A DNA stretch of 64,000 bases from Rhizobium lusitanum (lineage in GTDB: Bacteria; Pseudomonadota; Alphaproteobacteria; Rhizobiales; Rhizobiaceae), in contig NZ_CP050308.1 of NCBI RefSeq assembly GCF_014189535.1, positions 620,001-684,000 on the forward strand. Reading direction: 5' to 3'. Of the stretch, positions 18,527 to 26,931 are shown piece after piece. Each line of letters begins with the position of its first letter. Positions within the stretch are counted from its first letter, which is position 1. Under the pieces are notes generated by a model. The model worked only from the letters and a program-made list of their open reading frames with translations. It did no database searches and was not told the origin of the DNA. The translations under genes and the position numbers were made by a program.

Positions 18527-19363
18527 TCAATTCTGATAGGCCGGGTTCCAGCGCAAGGCCCTGCGCTCCAATGCCCGAGCGACGACATCGGCGAGCTTGC
18601 CGAGTATGGCGTAAATGACCAGCGTCAACACCACGACATCGGTCATGCCGAACTCGCGGGCGTTGTTAGCCATGTAACCGATGCCCGAGGACGCGGCGAT
18701 CGATTCCGCCACGATCAGCGTCAGCCACATGATGCCGAGCGCGAAACGCAGGCCGACGAGGATCGACGGCAGCGCGCCGGGGAAGATCACCTTCTTGAAC
18801 AGCGTCCAGTTGCTCATGCCATAGACCCGGCCCATCTCGATCAGGCCGCGATCGACATTTCGAACGCCGTGATAGGTATTGAGATAGATCGGGAACATGA
18901 CCCCGAGCGCCGTCAGGAATAGTTTCGATTCTTCGCCGATCCCGAACCAGAGGATGACCAGCGGCACCATGGCCAGATGCGGAATGGTACGCAGCATCTG
19001 CAGCGTGGTATCGGTCAGCTTCTCCGACAGCCGCGACACGCCGTTGGCGATGCCAAGCAGAAAGCCGATCGAGCCGCCGACCAGCAAGCCAGCAAAGGCC
19101 CGGCCGGCACTGACAAGGATGTTATGCGGCAATTGCCCGGAGATCGTCGTCTGCCAGAATGCAATCACGACATCCGCCGGCGACGGCATGATGCGAGTGG
19201 AGATCCATCCGACCGACGAACCGAGCTGCCAGGCCGCAATAATCACGGCAGGTAGCAGGAAAGGCAAGAACCGCTCCAGGGAGATGGCGGTCCGCGTCGG
19301 CTTGGCCGGGCGGACCCGGCTTTGCGCAGCGACGCGAACGAAGGACGTGTCGAATGCCGACAT
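18527..19363 (-). CDS. ssuC: Aliphatic sulfonate ABC transporter permease
   Basis: A 278-residue inner-membrane permease of the sulfonate/nitrate/taurine family. After a basic N terminus there are six predicted helices. The cytoplasmic loop between the last helices reads [23 protein letters not shown], the family's EAA-like ATPase contact, and [23 protein letters not shown] follows. It forms the channel for alkanesulfonates delivered by SsuA. It lies between ssuD (24 bp) and ssuB (14 bp), consistent with one operon. Confidence 0.93.
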   Translation of the reverse strand: MSAFDTSFVRVAAQSRVRPAKPTRTAISLERFLPFLLPAVIIAAWQLGSSVGWISTRIMPSPADVVIAFWQTTISGQLPHNILVSAGRAFAGLLVGGSIGFLLGIANGVSRLSEKLTDTTLQMLRTIPHLAMVPLVILWFGIGEESKLFLTALGVMFPIYLNTYHGVRNVDRGLIEMGRVYGMSNWTLFKKVIFPGALPSILVGLRFALGIMWLTLIVAESIAASSGIGYMANNAREFGMTDVVVLTLVIYAILGKLADVVARALERRALRWNPAYQN

Positions 19364-19387
19364 GAGAATCTCCCTGAATTGTTCGCG

Positions 19388-20563
19388 TTAAGATCCGGAA
19401 ACGACTTTCAGATTACCGCCATGGCTACCGCCGGCGAAAATCTGCTTTGCACCGAATTCGTTGCGGAAACCGGCTCGCTGCTCGTCGCGGGAGAGCCCGA
19501 GTTCCGGGAACAGCAGTTCCGCGACGCGATAGGCTTCTTCTAGATGCGGATAGCCAGAACCGATCACTGTCTCAATGCCGATATCCTGATATTCGCGGAG
19601 CCTTGCGGCAACAGTTTGTGGCGACCCGACAAGCGCCGTGCCGGCACCGGCACGGACGAGGCCAACGCCTGCCCAGAGGTTCGGCGAAACTTCAAGCTTG
19701 TCGCGGCGACCGCCGTGAAGAGCTGCCATGCGCTTCTGGCCGACGGAGTCGGACTGGTTGACGAACTGTTCCTGCGCCTCGCTGATCGTCTTGTCATCGA
19801 GCTTGGAGATCAGCCGGTCGGCTGCGGCCCATGCCTCTTCGTCCGTCTCGCGGACGATGAAATGCAGGCGGATGCCGAAGCTGACTTCGCGACCCTTCTT
19901 GGCGGCGGCGGCGCGGACCTTCTCGACCTTCTCGGCCACCTGTGCCGGCGGCTCGCCCCAGGTCAGATACTTGTCGACGCGACCAACCGAGAAATCGATG
20001 CCGGCATCCGACGAACCACCGAAATAAAGCGGCGGACGAGGCGACTGCACCGGCGGCAGGCCAAGCCTTGCGTTGGTCGCCGTAATATACTTGCCTTCGA
20101 ATGTCGAAGAGCCCTTCTCCATAAGCTCTTCCCAAACGGTGAAGAACTCGTCGGCATGGGCATAGCGCTCGTCATGCTCGAGATGAATGCCGTCGCCCGC
20201 CAGTTCAGCCGGGCTGCCGCCAACCACGATGTTAAGAAGCACACGACCGTTCGAAACGCGATCAAGCGTCGAGGCAAGACGGGCGTAATAGGCCGGCGAT
20301 GCCGTACCGGGGCGAATAGCCACCAGGAACTTCAGCTTCTGTGTGTGCGCCGACAGAGCAGCGGCGGTGATGAAGGACTCCTCGCAGGAGACGCCAGTCG
20401 GCAGCAGCACGCCGGAAAAGCCGAGCCTGTCGACAGCTTGAGCGATCTGCGTGAGATAGCCGATTTCCGGCCCGCGGTTGAGATCGGCCGACCCAAGATA
20501 GGTGCCGTCGCCGGAGGTCGGAATGAACCACAGGAAGTCGATGGGTTTGGCAGTCGCGGTCAT
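19388..20563 (-). CDS. ssuD: FMNH2-dependent alkanesulfonate monooxygenase
   Basis: A 391-residue TIM-barrel flavin monooxygenase that desulfonates C1-C10 alkanesulfonates to aldehyde plus sulfite, supplying sulfur under sulfate limitation. Typical stretches are [16 protein letters not shown] at the start, [14 protein letters not shown] with the active-site Cys, [20 protein letters not shown] and [16 protein letters not shown], and in the C-terminal half [19 protein letters not shown]. It needs reduced FMN from a partner reductase; no ssuE is in this locus. It has its own probable promoter at about 20643-20655. Confidence 0.95.
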   Translation of the reverse strand: MTATAKPIDFLWFIPTSGDGTYLGSADLNRGPEIGYLTQIAQAVDRLGFSGVLLPTGVSCEESFITAAALSAHTQKLKFLVAIRPGTASPAYYARLASTLDRVSNGRVLLNIVVGGSPAELAGDGIHLEHDERYAHADEFFTVWEELMEKGSSTFEGKYITATNARLGLPPVQSPRPPLYFGGSSDAGIDFSVGRVDKYLTWGEPPAQVAEKVEKVRAAAAKKGREVSFGIRLHFIVRETDEEAWAAADRLISKLDDKTISEAQEQFVNQSDSVGQKRMAALHGGRRDKLEVSPNLWAGVGLVRAGAGTALVGSPQTVAARLREYQDIGIETVIGSGYPHLEEAYRVAELLFPELGLSRDEQRAGFRNEFGAKQIFAGGSHGGNLKVVSGS

Positions 20564-20642
20564 GGTGTTTTCCTGTCTTCTAGGCGCGTATCATCGGGAG
20601 CATGTCCCTTGGGGCTTCCAAGGGATAGTGGCATAGACTACC

Positions 20643-20655
20643 GATTATATCGACA
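20643..20655 (-). promoter_or_regulatory. Probable ssuD promoter (-10 region), motif shared with ssuA
   Basis: On the minus strand the sequence TGTCGATATAATC lies 80 bp upstream of the ssuD ATG. It contains a perfect TATAAT. The same 13 bases occur at the same distance upstream of ssuA, which makes a common promoter or regulator site likely. No good -35 hexamer is present, as expected for an activator-dependent promoter. Confidence 0.55.
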
Positions 20656-20674
20656 ATGCAGATTTTCTATTACT

Positions 20675-20709
20675 GGCCGTCTCGCGGAATATTTTTCCAC
20701 GAGACGGCC
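20675..20709. terminator. Hairpin between ssuA and ssuD
   Basis: Perfect ten-base arms (GGCCGTCTCG and CGAGACGGCC) enclose a 15-base AT-rich loop, downstream of the ssuA stop and upstream of the ssuD promoter motif. There is no T run after it on the ssuA strand, so it may act as an RNA-stabilising stem or a weak terminator. Confidence 0.55.
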
Positions 20710-20767
20710 CGCACCCGTCATGTTGCGAGCGGGGCTATATCGGTCATGAGGAGTGAGTGTTCGTCGC

Positions 20768-21736
20768 TCAGCTTGCTTTCGGCCGCCAGACGATATCGGT
20801 GATAGCAAGTTTCTTCGGAACGATCCCGAGGTCGTAGAACGAGTCCGCCAATCCCTGCTGGTAGGCGATGGCTGCGTCGGTGATGGTCGAGACGGCGCCA
20901 AGATTGAAATCAGGGCGCGTCAGCGCCACCCGCGTAATATTGGCCGGCACGCCGGTGATCTCTGAAAGCGCCGCAACGGTATCGTCAAGATTGGTCTGCG
21001 CCGCGGTACCAACCTTGGCGAGTTCACCGAGCACATCCACGATAACCTGGCCATTGTCTTTGGTGAAATCGGCATTTCCCAGGAAATAGCTGTAGGAATC
21101 GAGCAGGCCACGCGCCGTTGCCAGGATGCGGGTATCCGGATCGGCCTCGGCGATGGCGAGATAGGGATCCCAGATTGACCAGGCATCGATCGCGCCGGTC
21201 TTGAAGGCTGCGGAAGCATCCGGCGGCGCGAGATCGAGCGCCTGGACGTCGTTCACCGTCAGGCCACCCTTGGTAAGCGCCTTTACGGCAACGTTATGGG
21301 CGCTGGACCCGCGCTTGAAGGCCAATTTCTTGCCCTTGAGGTCCGCTAGCGTCTGGATTGGCGAATCCTTGCGCACCAGAATGGCCGAGCCCTCCGGGCT
21401 TCCAGAGTATTGCCCCACATAAAGCAGATTTCCGTTAGCGGCCTGCGCGAAAAGCGGAGGCACATCGCCCGTCGCGCCGAAATCGAGCGCGCCGGCACCC
21501 AACGCTTCGAGAAGCGGCGGACCGGAGGTGAATTCGGACCATTCAACAGAGATGCCGCGACCGGCGAGAAGCTTTTCCAGCGAACCCTTGCGCTTGGCCA
21601 GCGCAAGTACACCGTTCTTCTGCCAGCCTATACGAAGGGTGGTTGCAGCGGCCGCGCGCGCCGACCGTATGGAAGGCAGCGCCAAGGCGGCGGCCGTGGC
21701 GGCGAGAAGGCTGAGTGTCTGTCTGCGCGAGATCAT
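20768..21736 (-). CDS. ssuA: Aliphatic sulfonate ABC transporter substrate-binding protein
   Basis: A 322-residue periplasmic binding protein. The N terminus MISRRQTLSLLAATAAALAL has twin arginines followed by a hydrophobic stretch, so export may use the Tat route. The mature part starts near TTLRIGWQKNG and carries GALDFGATGDVPPLFAQAA and AIDAWSIWDPYLAIAE, which are hallmarks of SsuA/TauA-like proteins. ATG 21736 follows GGAAAGGA; the open frame extends 11 codons further upstream but that start lacks support. It delivers alkanesulfonates to SsuBC and is separated from ssuD by 204 bp with a hairpin and second promoter. Confidence 0.94.
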   Translation of the reverse strand: MISRRQTLSLLAATAAALALPSIRSARAAAATTLRIGWQKNGVLALAKRKGSLEKLLAGRGISVEWSEFTSGPPLLEALGAGALDFGATGDVPPLFAQAANGNLLYVGQYSGSPEGSAILVRKDSPIQTLADLKGKKLAFKRGSSAHNVAVKALTKGGLTVNDVQALDLAPPDASAAFKTGAIDAWSIWDPYLAIAEADPDTRILATARGLLDSYSYFLGNADFTKDNGQVIVDVLGELAKVGTAAQTNLDDTVAALSEITGVPANITRVALTRPDFNLGAVSTITDAAIAYQQGLADSFYDLGIVPKKLAITDIVWRPKAS

Positions 21737-21819
21737 GAAAAGTCCTTTCCCCACCGGATCGGGACGCATCCCGTTGCCACCGGCATTGCTATTGATGCCC
21801 TAAGGATTGCAAATCCATG

Positions 21820-21832
21820 GATTATATCGACA
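21820..21832 (-). promoter_or_regulatory. Probable ssuA promoter (-10 region)
   Basis: The minus strand reads TGTCGATATAATC here, 84 bp upstream of the ssuA ATG, identical to the motif before ssuD. It contains TATAAT. The shared sequence and spacing point to a common sulfur-starvation control. Confidence 0.55.
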
Positions 21833-22007
21833 TCTGATATTGTGAATTTCTACGAATGTATCGAAATTCGATTTCGGCAAACAACCAATATGCGGAATTA
21901 TCTTCCAAGACCTATGACACCGAGACAAGTTCGCCGACAAATCGGTCTTCCGTCCCCCTCACCTTTCCGCTAAGCCTTCAGTCAAAATTCGTAAGGGAGT
22001 TTCGCGA

Positions 22008-22880
22008 ATGGCAAAGGTCGCTTTCATCGGCATGGGCGTCATGGGCTATCCCATGGCAGGGCATCTGAAGACCAAGGGTGGCCACGACGTCACCGTCTAC
22101 AACCGCACCATCGCCAAGGCGGAAGCCTGGGCCAAGCAATTTGACGGCAAATTTGCCCCTACTCCCGCCGCTGCGGCCGAAGGCGCCGATTTCGTCTTTA
22201 CCTGCGTCGGAAACGACGACGACCTGCGCTCGGTGACGATCGGCAAGGACGGCGTGCTCTCGGGCATGAAGGCGGGCGCGATCCTGATCGACAACACGAC
22301 GGCAAGCGCCGAAGTTGCCCGCGAACTCCATGCTGCGGCCAAGGAAAAAGGTGTTGAATTCATCGATGCCCCCGTCTCAGGCGGCCAGGCTGGCGCGGAG
22401 AATGGCGTGCTGACCGTCATGTGCGGTGGCGATGAGACTGTATTCGAAAAGGCAAAACCCGTCATCGACGCCTATGCCCGCATGGTCGGCCTGATGGGCT
22501 CCGTCGGCGCTGGTCAGCTCACCAAGATGATCAACCAGATCTGCATAGCCGGCATCGTCCAGGGCCTCGCGGAAGGCATCCATTTCGGCAAACAGGCCGG
22601 CCTCGACATCGAAAAAGTCGTGGATGTCATCTCCAAGGGTGCGGCTGGCTCGTGGCAGATGGAAAACCGCCACAAGACCATGAACGCCGAAAAATACGAC
22701 TTCGGTTTCGCCGTCGACTGGATGCGCAAGGATCTCGGCATCGTATTGGCGGAAGCCCGCCGCAACGAGGCCAAGCTTCCGCTGACCGCCCTGGTCGACC
22801 AATTCTACGGCGATGTCCAGGCCATGGGCGGCAATCGCTGGGACACCTCGTCGCTCCTGGCGCGGCTGGACAGGAAGTAA
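22008..22880 (+). CDS. 3-hydroxyisobutyrate dehydrogenase-family NAD(P)-dependent oxidoreductase
   Basis: A 290-residue beta-hydroxyacid dehydrogenase. The Rossmann motif GMGVMGYPMAGHL (Gly8-x-Gly10-x2-Gly13) starts the NAD-binding domain. The substrate motif DAPVSGGQAGAENG lies near 122-135, and the catalytic Lys173 sits in GAGQLTKMINQ. The C-terminal helical domain contains DFGFAVDWMRKDLGI. Family members oxidise 3-hydroxyisobutyrate in valine breakdown or reduce related semialdehydes; the second-position specificity cannot be read here. It is divergent from ssuA and convergent with an Lrp-type regulator. Confidence 0.9.
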   Translation: MAKVAFIGMGVMGYPMAGHLKTKGGHDVTVYNRTIAKAEAWAKQFDGKFAPTPAAAAEGADFVFTCVGNDDDLRSVTIGKDGVLSGMKAGAILIDNTTASAEVARELHAAAKEKGVEFIDAPVSGGQAGAENGVLTVMCGGDETVFEKAKPVIDAYARMVGLMGSVGAGQLTKMINQICIAGIVQGLAEGIHFGKQAGLDIEKVVDVISKGAAGSWQMENRHKTMNAEKYDFGFAVDWMRKDLGIVLAEARRNEAKLPLTALVDQFYGDVQAMGGNRWDTSSLLARLDRK

Positions 22881-22898
22881 TTTAGCCCGCCGCTCTTT

Positions 22899-22929
22899 AC
22901 TAAGCGCCATTGCAAATGTGGCGCTTAGT
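22899..22929. terminator. Hairpin between convergent genes
   Basis: Perfect 11-base arms (ACTAAGCGCCA and TGGCGCTTAGT) around a 9-base loop. The right arm contains the stop codon of the Lrp-family gene. No long T run is present, but the position between convergent genes fits a shared terminator. Confidence 0.6.
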
Positions 22930-23413
22930 CCTCCTGCGACTTCGCGGTATCCAGCAGCATGTAGTCCAGCGGCAGTTCCGTCGAATACTTGATCCGCTCC
23001 ATAGCGAAGGCCGAGGAGACGTCACGGATTTCGATCTTGGCGATCATGCGCTTGTAGAAAGCATCATAGGCAGCGATATCGGGAACGACGACGCGCAGCA
23101 GATAGTCGACATCGCCGCTCATGCGGTAGAATTCGACCACTTCCGGGAAATCGGCGATCACTTCGGAAAAGCGCTTCAGCCATTCGATCGAGTGACTGTT
23201 GGTGCGGATCGACACGAAAACGGTAACTTTGGTGTTGACCTTTTCCGGATCGAGCAGCGCTACGCGGCGGCGAATGACGCCATCCTCTTCCATCTTCTGA
23301 ATGCGGCGCCAGCATGGTGTCGTCGACAGCCCGACCTTCTTGGCAAGATCGGCCACGGCCAGAGTGGAATCTTCCTGCAGCAGGCGCAGGATTTTGCGGT
23401 CAAGACGGTCCAT
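22925..23413 (-). CDS. Lrp/AsnC-family transcriptional regulator
   Basis: A 162-residue regulator. Residues 1-60 form the helix-turn-helix (MDRLDRKILRLLQEDSTLAV, VGLSTTPCWRRIQKMEEDGV). The C-terminal RAM domain from about 65 onward (KVTVFVSIRTNSHSIEW, VVEFYRMSGDVDYLLRVVV) binds amino acids and sets the oligomer. Such proteins in rhizobia often control one amino-acid catabolic or export gene near them; the 3-hydroxyisobutyrate-dehydrogenase-type gene converging on it is a possible but unproven partner. The start is fixed by family alignment at MDRLD. Confidence 0.93.
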   Translation of the reverse strand: MDRLDRKILRLLQEDSTLAVADLAKKVGLSTTPCWRRIQKMEEDGVIRRRVALLDPEKVNTKVTVFVSIRTNSHSIEWLKRFSEVIADFPEVVEFYRMSGDVDYLLRVVVPDIAAYDAFYKRMIAKIEIRDVSSAFAMERIKYSTELPLDYMLLDTAKSQED

Positions 23414-23479
23414 TTCGGCTATCCTTTCGAATTATATTCTCTCTATAGCGTGTTTTTGACGAAAGAAAAGAAACTTGTT

Positions 23480-24115
23480 TCAAGAAACGAGGATTCTCAC
23501 ACGTTCTTGTAACACCGGCAGCAACTCCGCCTCGAACCAGGGATTGCGCTTCAGCCAGCCGCTATTGCGCCAGCTTGGATGGGGTAGCGGCAGAACGGCC
23601 GGCGACCGGTTGGTCAGAAGATAACGCCGCCATTCCGAAACGGTTTCCGTCATCGACGCCATTCGCGCCGCACCTAGGTGCCAAGCCTGGGCATACTGTC
23701 CAATGGCGAGGACGAGCTCGACCTGCGGCATCGCATCCAGAACTTTCTGCCGCCAGAGCGGCGCGCATTCCTTACGCGGCGGCAAGTCGCTGCCGGCGGC
23801 ATCATAGCCGGGGAAACAGAAGCCCATCGGAACGATGGCGAAATGATCGGGATTGTAGAAACTGTCGCGGTCGACGCCCAGCCATTGCCGCAGCCGATCG
23901 CCGGAGGCATCGTTGAACGGCAAGCCGCTTTCATGAACGCGCAGCCCCGGCGCCTGCCCGGCGATCAGGATGCGCGCCGTCGCTGACAAGACGGCGACCG
24001 GTCTCGGCTCATGCGGCAGCCTATATGCCTCCCCGCGCGCCGGGGTGTCGCGACAGATACGACAGGCGGCAATCGCGTCACGCAGCACCTGCAATTCATC
24101 GCCCGTCATCGTCAT
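23480..24115 (-). CDS. Uracil-DNA glycosylase-like protein (COG1573 group)
   Basis: A 211-residue protein of the UDG superfamily. The active-site motif 1 is GQAPGLRVHESGLPFND and motif 2 is LPLPHPSWRN near the C terminus. An early Cys pair in CRICRD is present, but the four-cysteine iron-sulfur pattern of family 4 enzymes is not evident. It would excise uracil or another damaged base from DNA, or be a catalytically different relative. The frame is open 74 codons further upstream inside the nuclease gene; ATG 24115 is chosen because GGATGGGG precedes it, giving a 20-bp overlap with the nuclease gene and suggesting coupling. Confidence 0.82.
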   Translation of the reverse strand: MTMTGDELQVLRDAIAACRICRDTPARGEAYRLPHEPRPVAVLSATARILIAGQAPGLRVHESGLPFNDASGDRLRQWLGVDRDSFYNPDHFAIVPMGFCFPGYDAAGSDLPPRKECAPLWRQKVLDAMPQVELVLAIGQYAQAWHLGAARMASMTETVSEWRRYLLTNRSPAVLPLPHPSWRNSGWLKRNPWFEAELLPVLQERVRILVS

Positions 24116-24683
24116 TGCCCCATCCAACCAGCTTTCGCAGATAATCGACCAGCCCGCCAAGCGGATCGCCACTGGACGCATGTTGCATCTGCTCCTCGCG
24201 TCGATAGTCGCGCGGCCGCTCGAAATTACCGGCCCAAAGCCCGGCCTTTGCCTGCCGCGCCACGGCCTCTTCTGCGGTATAGCCGCCGTAGGACACGGCC
24301 ATGCCGCTGCGAACCATGGCGGCGTTGATATCGACATCCCCAGCCTTGCAGATCACCAGCAGCCGGCCATAACGGTCCTTTTCGTTACCCCGGCATTCGG
24401 GGGCACCCGTCTTCATAAATCTATCAAGGGCTCTACGCGCCTCTTCACCGCAGGCCCAGTCTGCACCATTGCGCTGACATTGCTGCCGATATTCCGGCGC
24501 ATCGATGCCGCGCAGCCGAAAACGCTCGCCGCCTTGAGCAAGCGTGTCGCCATCGACGACATAAAATCTTCCAGTTTGAATAAGTTCCGGGCGATTATTC
24601 AACTTCCACGCCAGCAAAGCGAGCAGCGCCAGCAGGGCGAATGTTGTTACGCCATCACGAAACAGCCGGCCAGATCGCGTCAC
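24096..24683 (-). CDS. Membrane-anchored or secreted thermonuclease-family protein
   Basis: A 195-residue staphylococcal-nuclease-like protein. A hydrophobic segment at about residues 12-27 (TTFALLALLALLAWKL) is a signal anchor or signal peptide. The nuclease fold follows, with VVDGDTL, RLRGIDAPE and DRYGRLLV, which carry the calcium-binding and catalytic residues of the family. It probably degrades nucleic acid in the periplasm. The GTG start at 24683 is selected because GGAGG lies seven bases upstream; upstream in-frame codons lack family sequence. The gene overlaps the glycosylase-like gene behind it. Confidence 0.85.
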   Translation of the reverse strand: MTRSGRLFRDGVTTFALLALLALLAWKLNNRPELIQTGRFYVVDGDTLAQGGERFRLRGIDAPEYRQQCQRNGADWACGEEARRALDRFMKTGAPECRGNEKDRYGRLLVICKAGDVDINAAMVRSGMAVSYGGYTAEEAVARQAKAGLWAGNFERPRDYRREEQMQHASSGDPLGGLVDYLRKLVGWGNDDDGR

Positions 24684-24805
24684 GCTTTTGCCTCCTTCAC
24701 GAATAAACCCTTGGTAAAGATGGCAAACAAAACATTTCAGGCAGCATCTTCTTAAGATTTGGCCGTTAGTCTGTAGCTTCCAGCAAGCCAAGTTTCAACG
24801 CAACC

Positions 24806-26335
24806 ATGAGTAACGGCGTCAGCACATCGACAGATAAAATCATCGTCGACCGATCGCGCAGTCACCGTAACCGGGCTGTGTCGAAGGCCGTGAGGCAGAC
24901 CCGCGAGCGCCTGCAAACCGGCCACAGCCGGAGTTTCGACCGCGAATTGATGATGATGCATGTCGACACCCTGTTGCAGGGTGCCTCGGTCATGCCAATC
25001 TTCGTCATCGTCGCCGCGGCGCTTGGCGCTTATCTTACCCGCGACGCGCAGATCCTCATCTGGGCCATTCCGACCTTGACGGTGCATGCCATCAACATGC
25101 TGCTTGGCCGCCGGGCGAAAAAATACGAGATGAGTGCCGGACGCGCCAAGAAATGGCGCAATATCCTGCTACTTGGCCAGTTGCTCATCGGGATCTGCTG
25201 GGCGTTCTTTGCCATGCAAGGCTGCTCCGCCTGCGGTGGCGACAGCTTCGTACTCTACAAGGGCGCGACGCTGCTGGTGGCCATCTGCGTTACCACCATG
25301 GCGAATTTCATGCTGCCGCGCGCGGTGCCTTTCGCCTTTGCCCCAGCAATCGTCGCGCTTGCCGTCAAAGCGACCCTCGGCCGCGATCCGCTCGATATCA
25401 CGCTTGCCGCCGCCATCACTGTCGCCGTCGTCTTCTTCACCTTCATCACCAAGCGGATGTTTCAATCCAATCTGAAGATACTCTCCTTCCAATCGGAGAA
25501 GGACGACCTGATCGCCGAGCTCGAGGTCGCCAAATCCATGTCGGACGAAGCGCGCCGCCGCGCCGAAGAGGCCAACCTCGCCAAATCGCGCTTCCTGGCG
25601 TCGATGTCGCATGAGCTGAGAACGCCGCTGAATGCCATCCTCGGCTTCTCCGAGGTCATGTCGGCTGAAGTCATGGGACCACTGAACAACGCCACCTATC
25701 GCGAATACACCACCGATATCCATCGCTCCGGGCAGCACCTGCTCAATCTGATCAACGAGATTCTCGACCTCTCGCGCATCGAAGCCGGCAAATATGAGCT
25801 GAACGAAGAAGCGATCTCGCTGCTGGATGTCGCGGAGGATTGCATCGGCATGGTGCAGTTGCGCGCGCGCGGCAAGAATATCTCCATCGCACCACAGTTC
25901 GAACTTCAGCTTCCCTCCGTCTGGGCCGACGAGAAATCCATCCGGCAGGTGATCCTCAATCTCCTGTCCAATGCCGTGAAGTTCACGCCCCAAGGCGGCG
26001 AGATCACCGTCAAGGTCGGCTGGACCTCCGGCGGCGGGCAATATGTGGCGATCAGGGACAATGGCCCCGGCATTCCCGAGGAGGAGATACCGGTGGTTCT
26101 GTCCGCCTTCGGTCAGGGTTCGATCGCCATCAAGAGCGCGGAACAGGGAACGGGGCTCGGCCTGCCGATCGTCCAGGCGATCCTTGCCAAGCACGACGGT
26201 CAGTTCATGCTGAAATCCCGGCTGCGTGAAGGCACGGAGGTCATCGCCATCCTGCCGGCCAAGCGCGTGCTGCAAAGCCTGCCGGCCGTCGAGGATGCGC
26301 CGTCGGTCGAACGCCGCAAGAAAAGCTTTGCCTGA
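24806..26335 (+). CDS. Membrane sensor histidine kinase
   Basis: A 509-residue protein. About five to six hydrophobic helices occupy residues 60-215, followed by a coiled coil (KDDLIAELEVAKSMSDEARR). The H-box SHELRTPLNAILGFSEVM has the phosphorylated His269. The ATPase domain has the N-box NLLSNAVKFTP, G1 DNGPGIP and G2 GTGLGLPIV. The H-box closely resembles those of the PleC/DivJ/PdhS group of alphaproteobacterial cell-cycle kinases, so a link to DivK-like regulators is possible. No response regulator is next to it, and the signal sensed is unknown. It is divergent from the nuclease. Confidence 0.92.
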   Translation: MSNGVSTSTDKIIVDRSRSHRNRAVSKAVRQTRERLQTGHSRSFDRELMMMHVDTLLQGASVMPIFVIVAAALGAYLTRDAQILIWAIPTLTVHAINMLLGRRAKKYEMSAGRAKKWRNILLLGQLLIGICWAFFAMQGCSACGGDSFVLYKGATLLVAICVTTMANFMLPRAVPFAFAPAIVALAVKATLGRDPLDITLAAAITVAVVFFTFITKRMFQSNLKILSFQSEKDDLIAELEVAKSMSDEARRRAEEANLAKSRFLASMSHELRTPLNAILGFSEVMSAEVMGPLNNATYREYTTDIHRSGQHLLNLINEILDLSRIEAGKYELNEEAISLLDVAEDCIGMVQLRARGKNISIAPQFELQLPSVWADEKSIRQVILNLLSNAVKFTPQGGEITVKVGWTSGGGQYVAIRDNGPGIPEEEIPVVLSAFGQGSIAIKSAEQGTGLGLPIVQAILAKHDGQFMLKSRLREGTEVIAILPAKRVLQSLPAVEDAPSVERRKKSFA

Positions 26336-26353
26336 CGCTCGAACCGCAGACGA

Positions 26354-26746
26354 CTAGCGGAAAAACAGGTGGTAGCCGATGGTATACAGCAGATAGAGGC
26401 CGGACGCGACGAGCATGCAGAAAACGGCAAAGGATCCCAGATCCTTCGCATGCTTGCCAACATTGGAAATCTCGGGTGAGATCCGGTCGATCACTTCTTC
26501 AACCGCGGTATTCATCGCTTCGACCGCGAAAACGCCGAGAAACAACACGACGGCAATCATGATCTCGCCAAGCGTGGCGCCAACGGCGATCAACAGGATC
26601 AGTGCGACCGCCGCGAACAGCAGTTCCTGCCGGAACGCCGCTTCCTGCAACAGGCGCTGAAAGCCGCCCCAGGAATAGCTGGCGGCGGCAAAAAAATGCC
26701 GGATACCCGTTTCCTTGGTTACCGCTGATTTCGAAAACTCGGCCAT
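26354..26746 (-). CDS. dgkA: Diacylglycerol kinase
   Basis: A 130-residue inner-membrane enzyme with three predicted helices. The signature EAMNTAVEEVIDRISPE, with KHAKDLGSFAVF after it, is the active-site region of prokaryotic DgkA. It phosphorylates diacylglycerol to phosphatidic acid, recycling the lipid released when membrane-derived or cyclic glucans are decorated with glycerophosphate. The length fits the family. It converges on the sensor kinase gene, 18 bp apart. Confidence 0.93.
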   Translation of the reverse strand: MAEFSKSAVTKETGIRHFFAAASYSWGGFQRLLQEAAFRQELLFAAVALILLIAVGATLGEIMIAVVLFLGVFAVEAMNTAVEEVIDRISPEISNVGKHAKDLGSFAVFCMLVASGLYLLYTIGYHLFFR

Positions 26747-26892
26747 CTTCGCCCTGTCCGCGCAGTCCTGACTGCAATTTAGCTGCCTTGCGAATACAGT
26801 CTCGTCATCGCCAAGGCAAGCCGACCACTGAGTCGGCCCCAGAATTTGTTACGGCTTTATGACATAAATCAAAACTCGGACGGAATTTTGGA

Positions 26893-26921
26893 GGCGAGGC
26901 GCACAATCGTCGCGCCTCGCC
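26893..26921. terminator. Hairpin downstream of cobT
   Basis: Perfect ten-base arms (GGCGAGGCGC and GCGCCTCGCC) around a 9-base loop lie immediately after the cobT stop codon. GTTTT follows on the plus strand but no T run on the cobT strand, so termination efficiency for cobT is uncertain. Confidence 0.5.
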
Positions 26922-26931
26922 GTTTTGCTCA

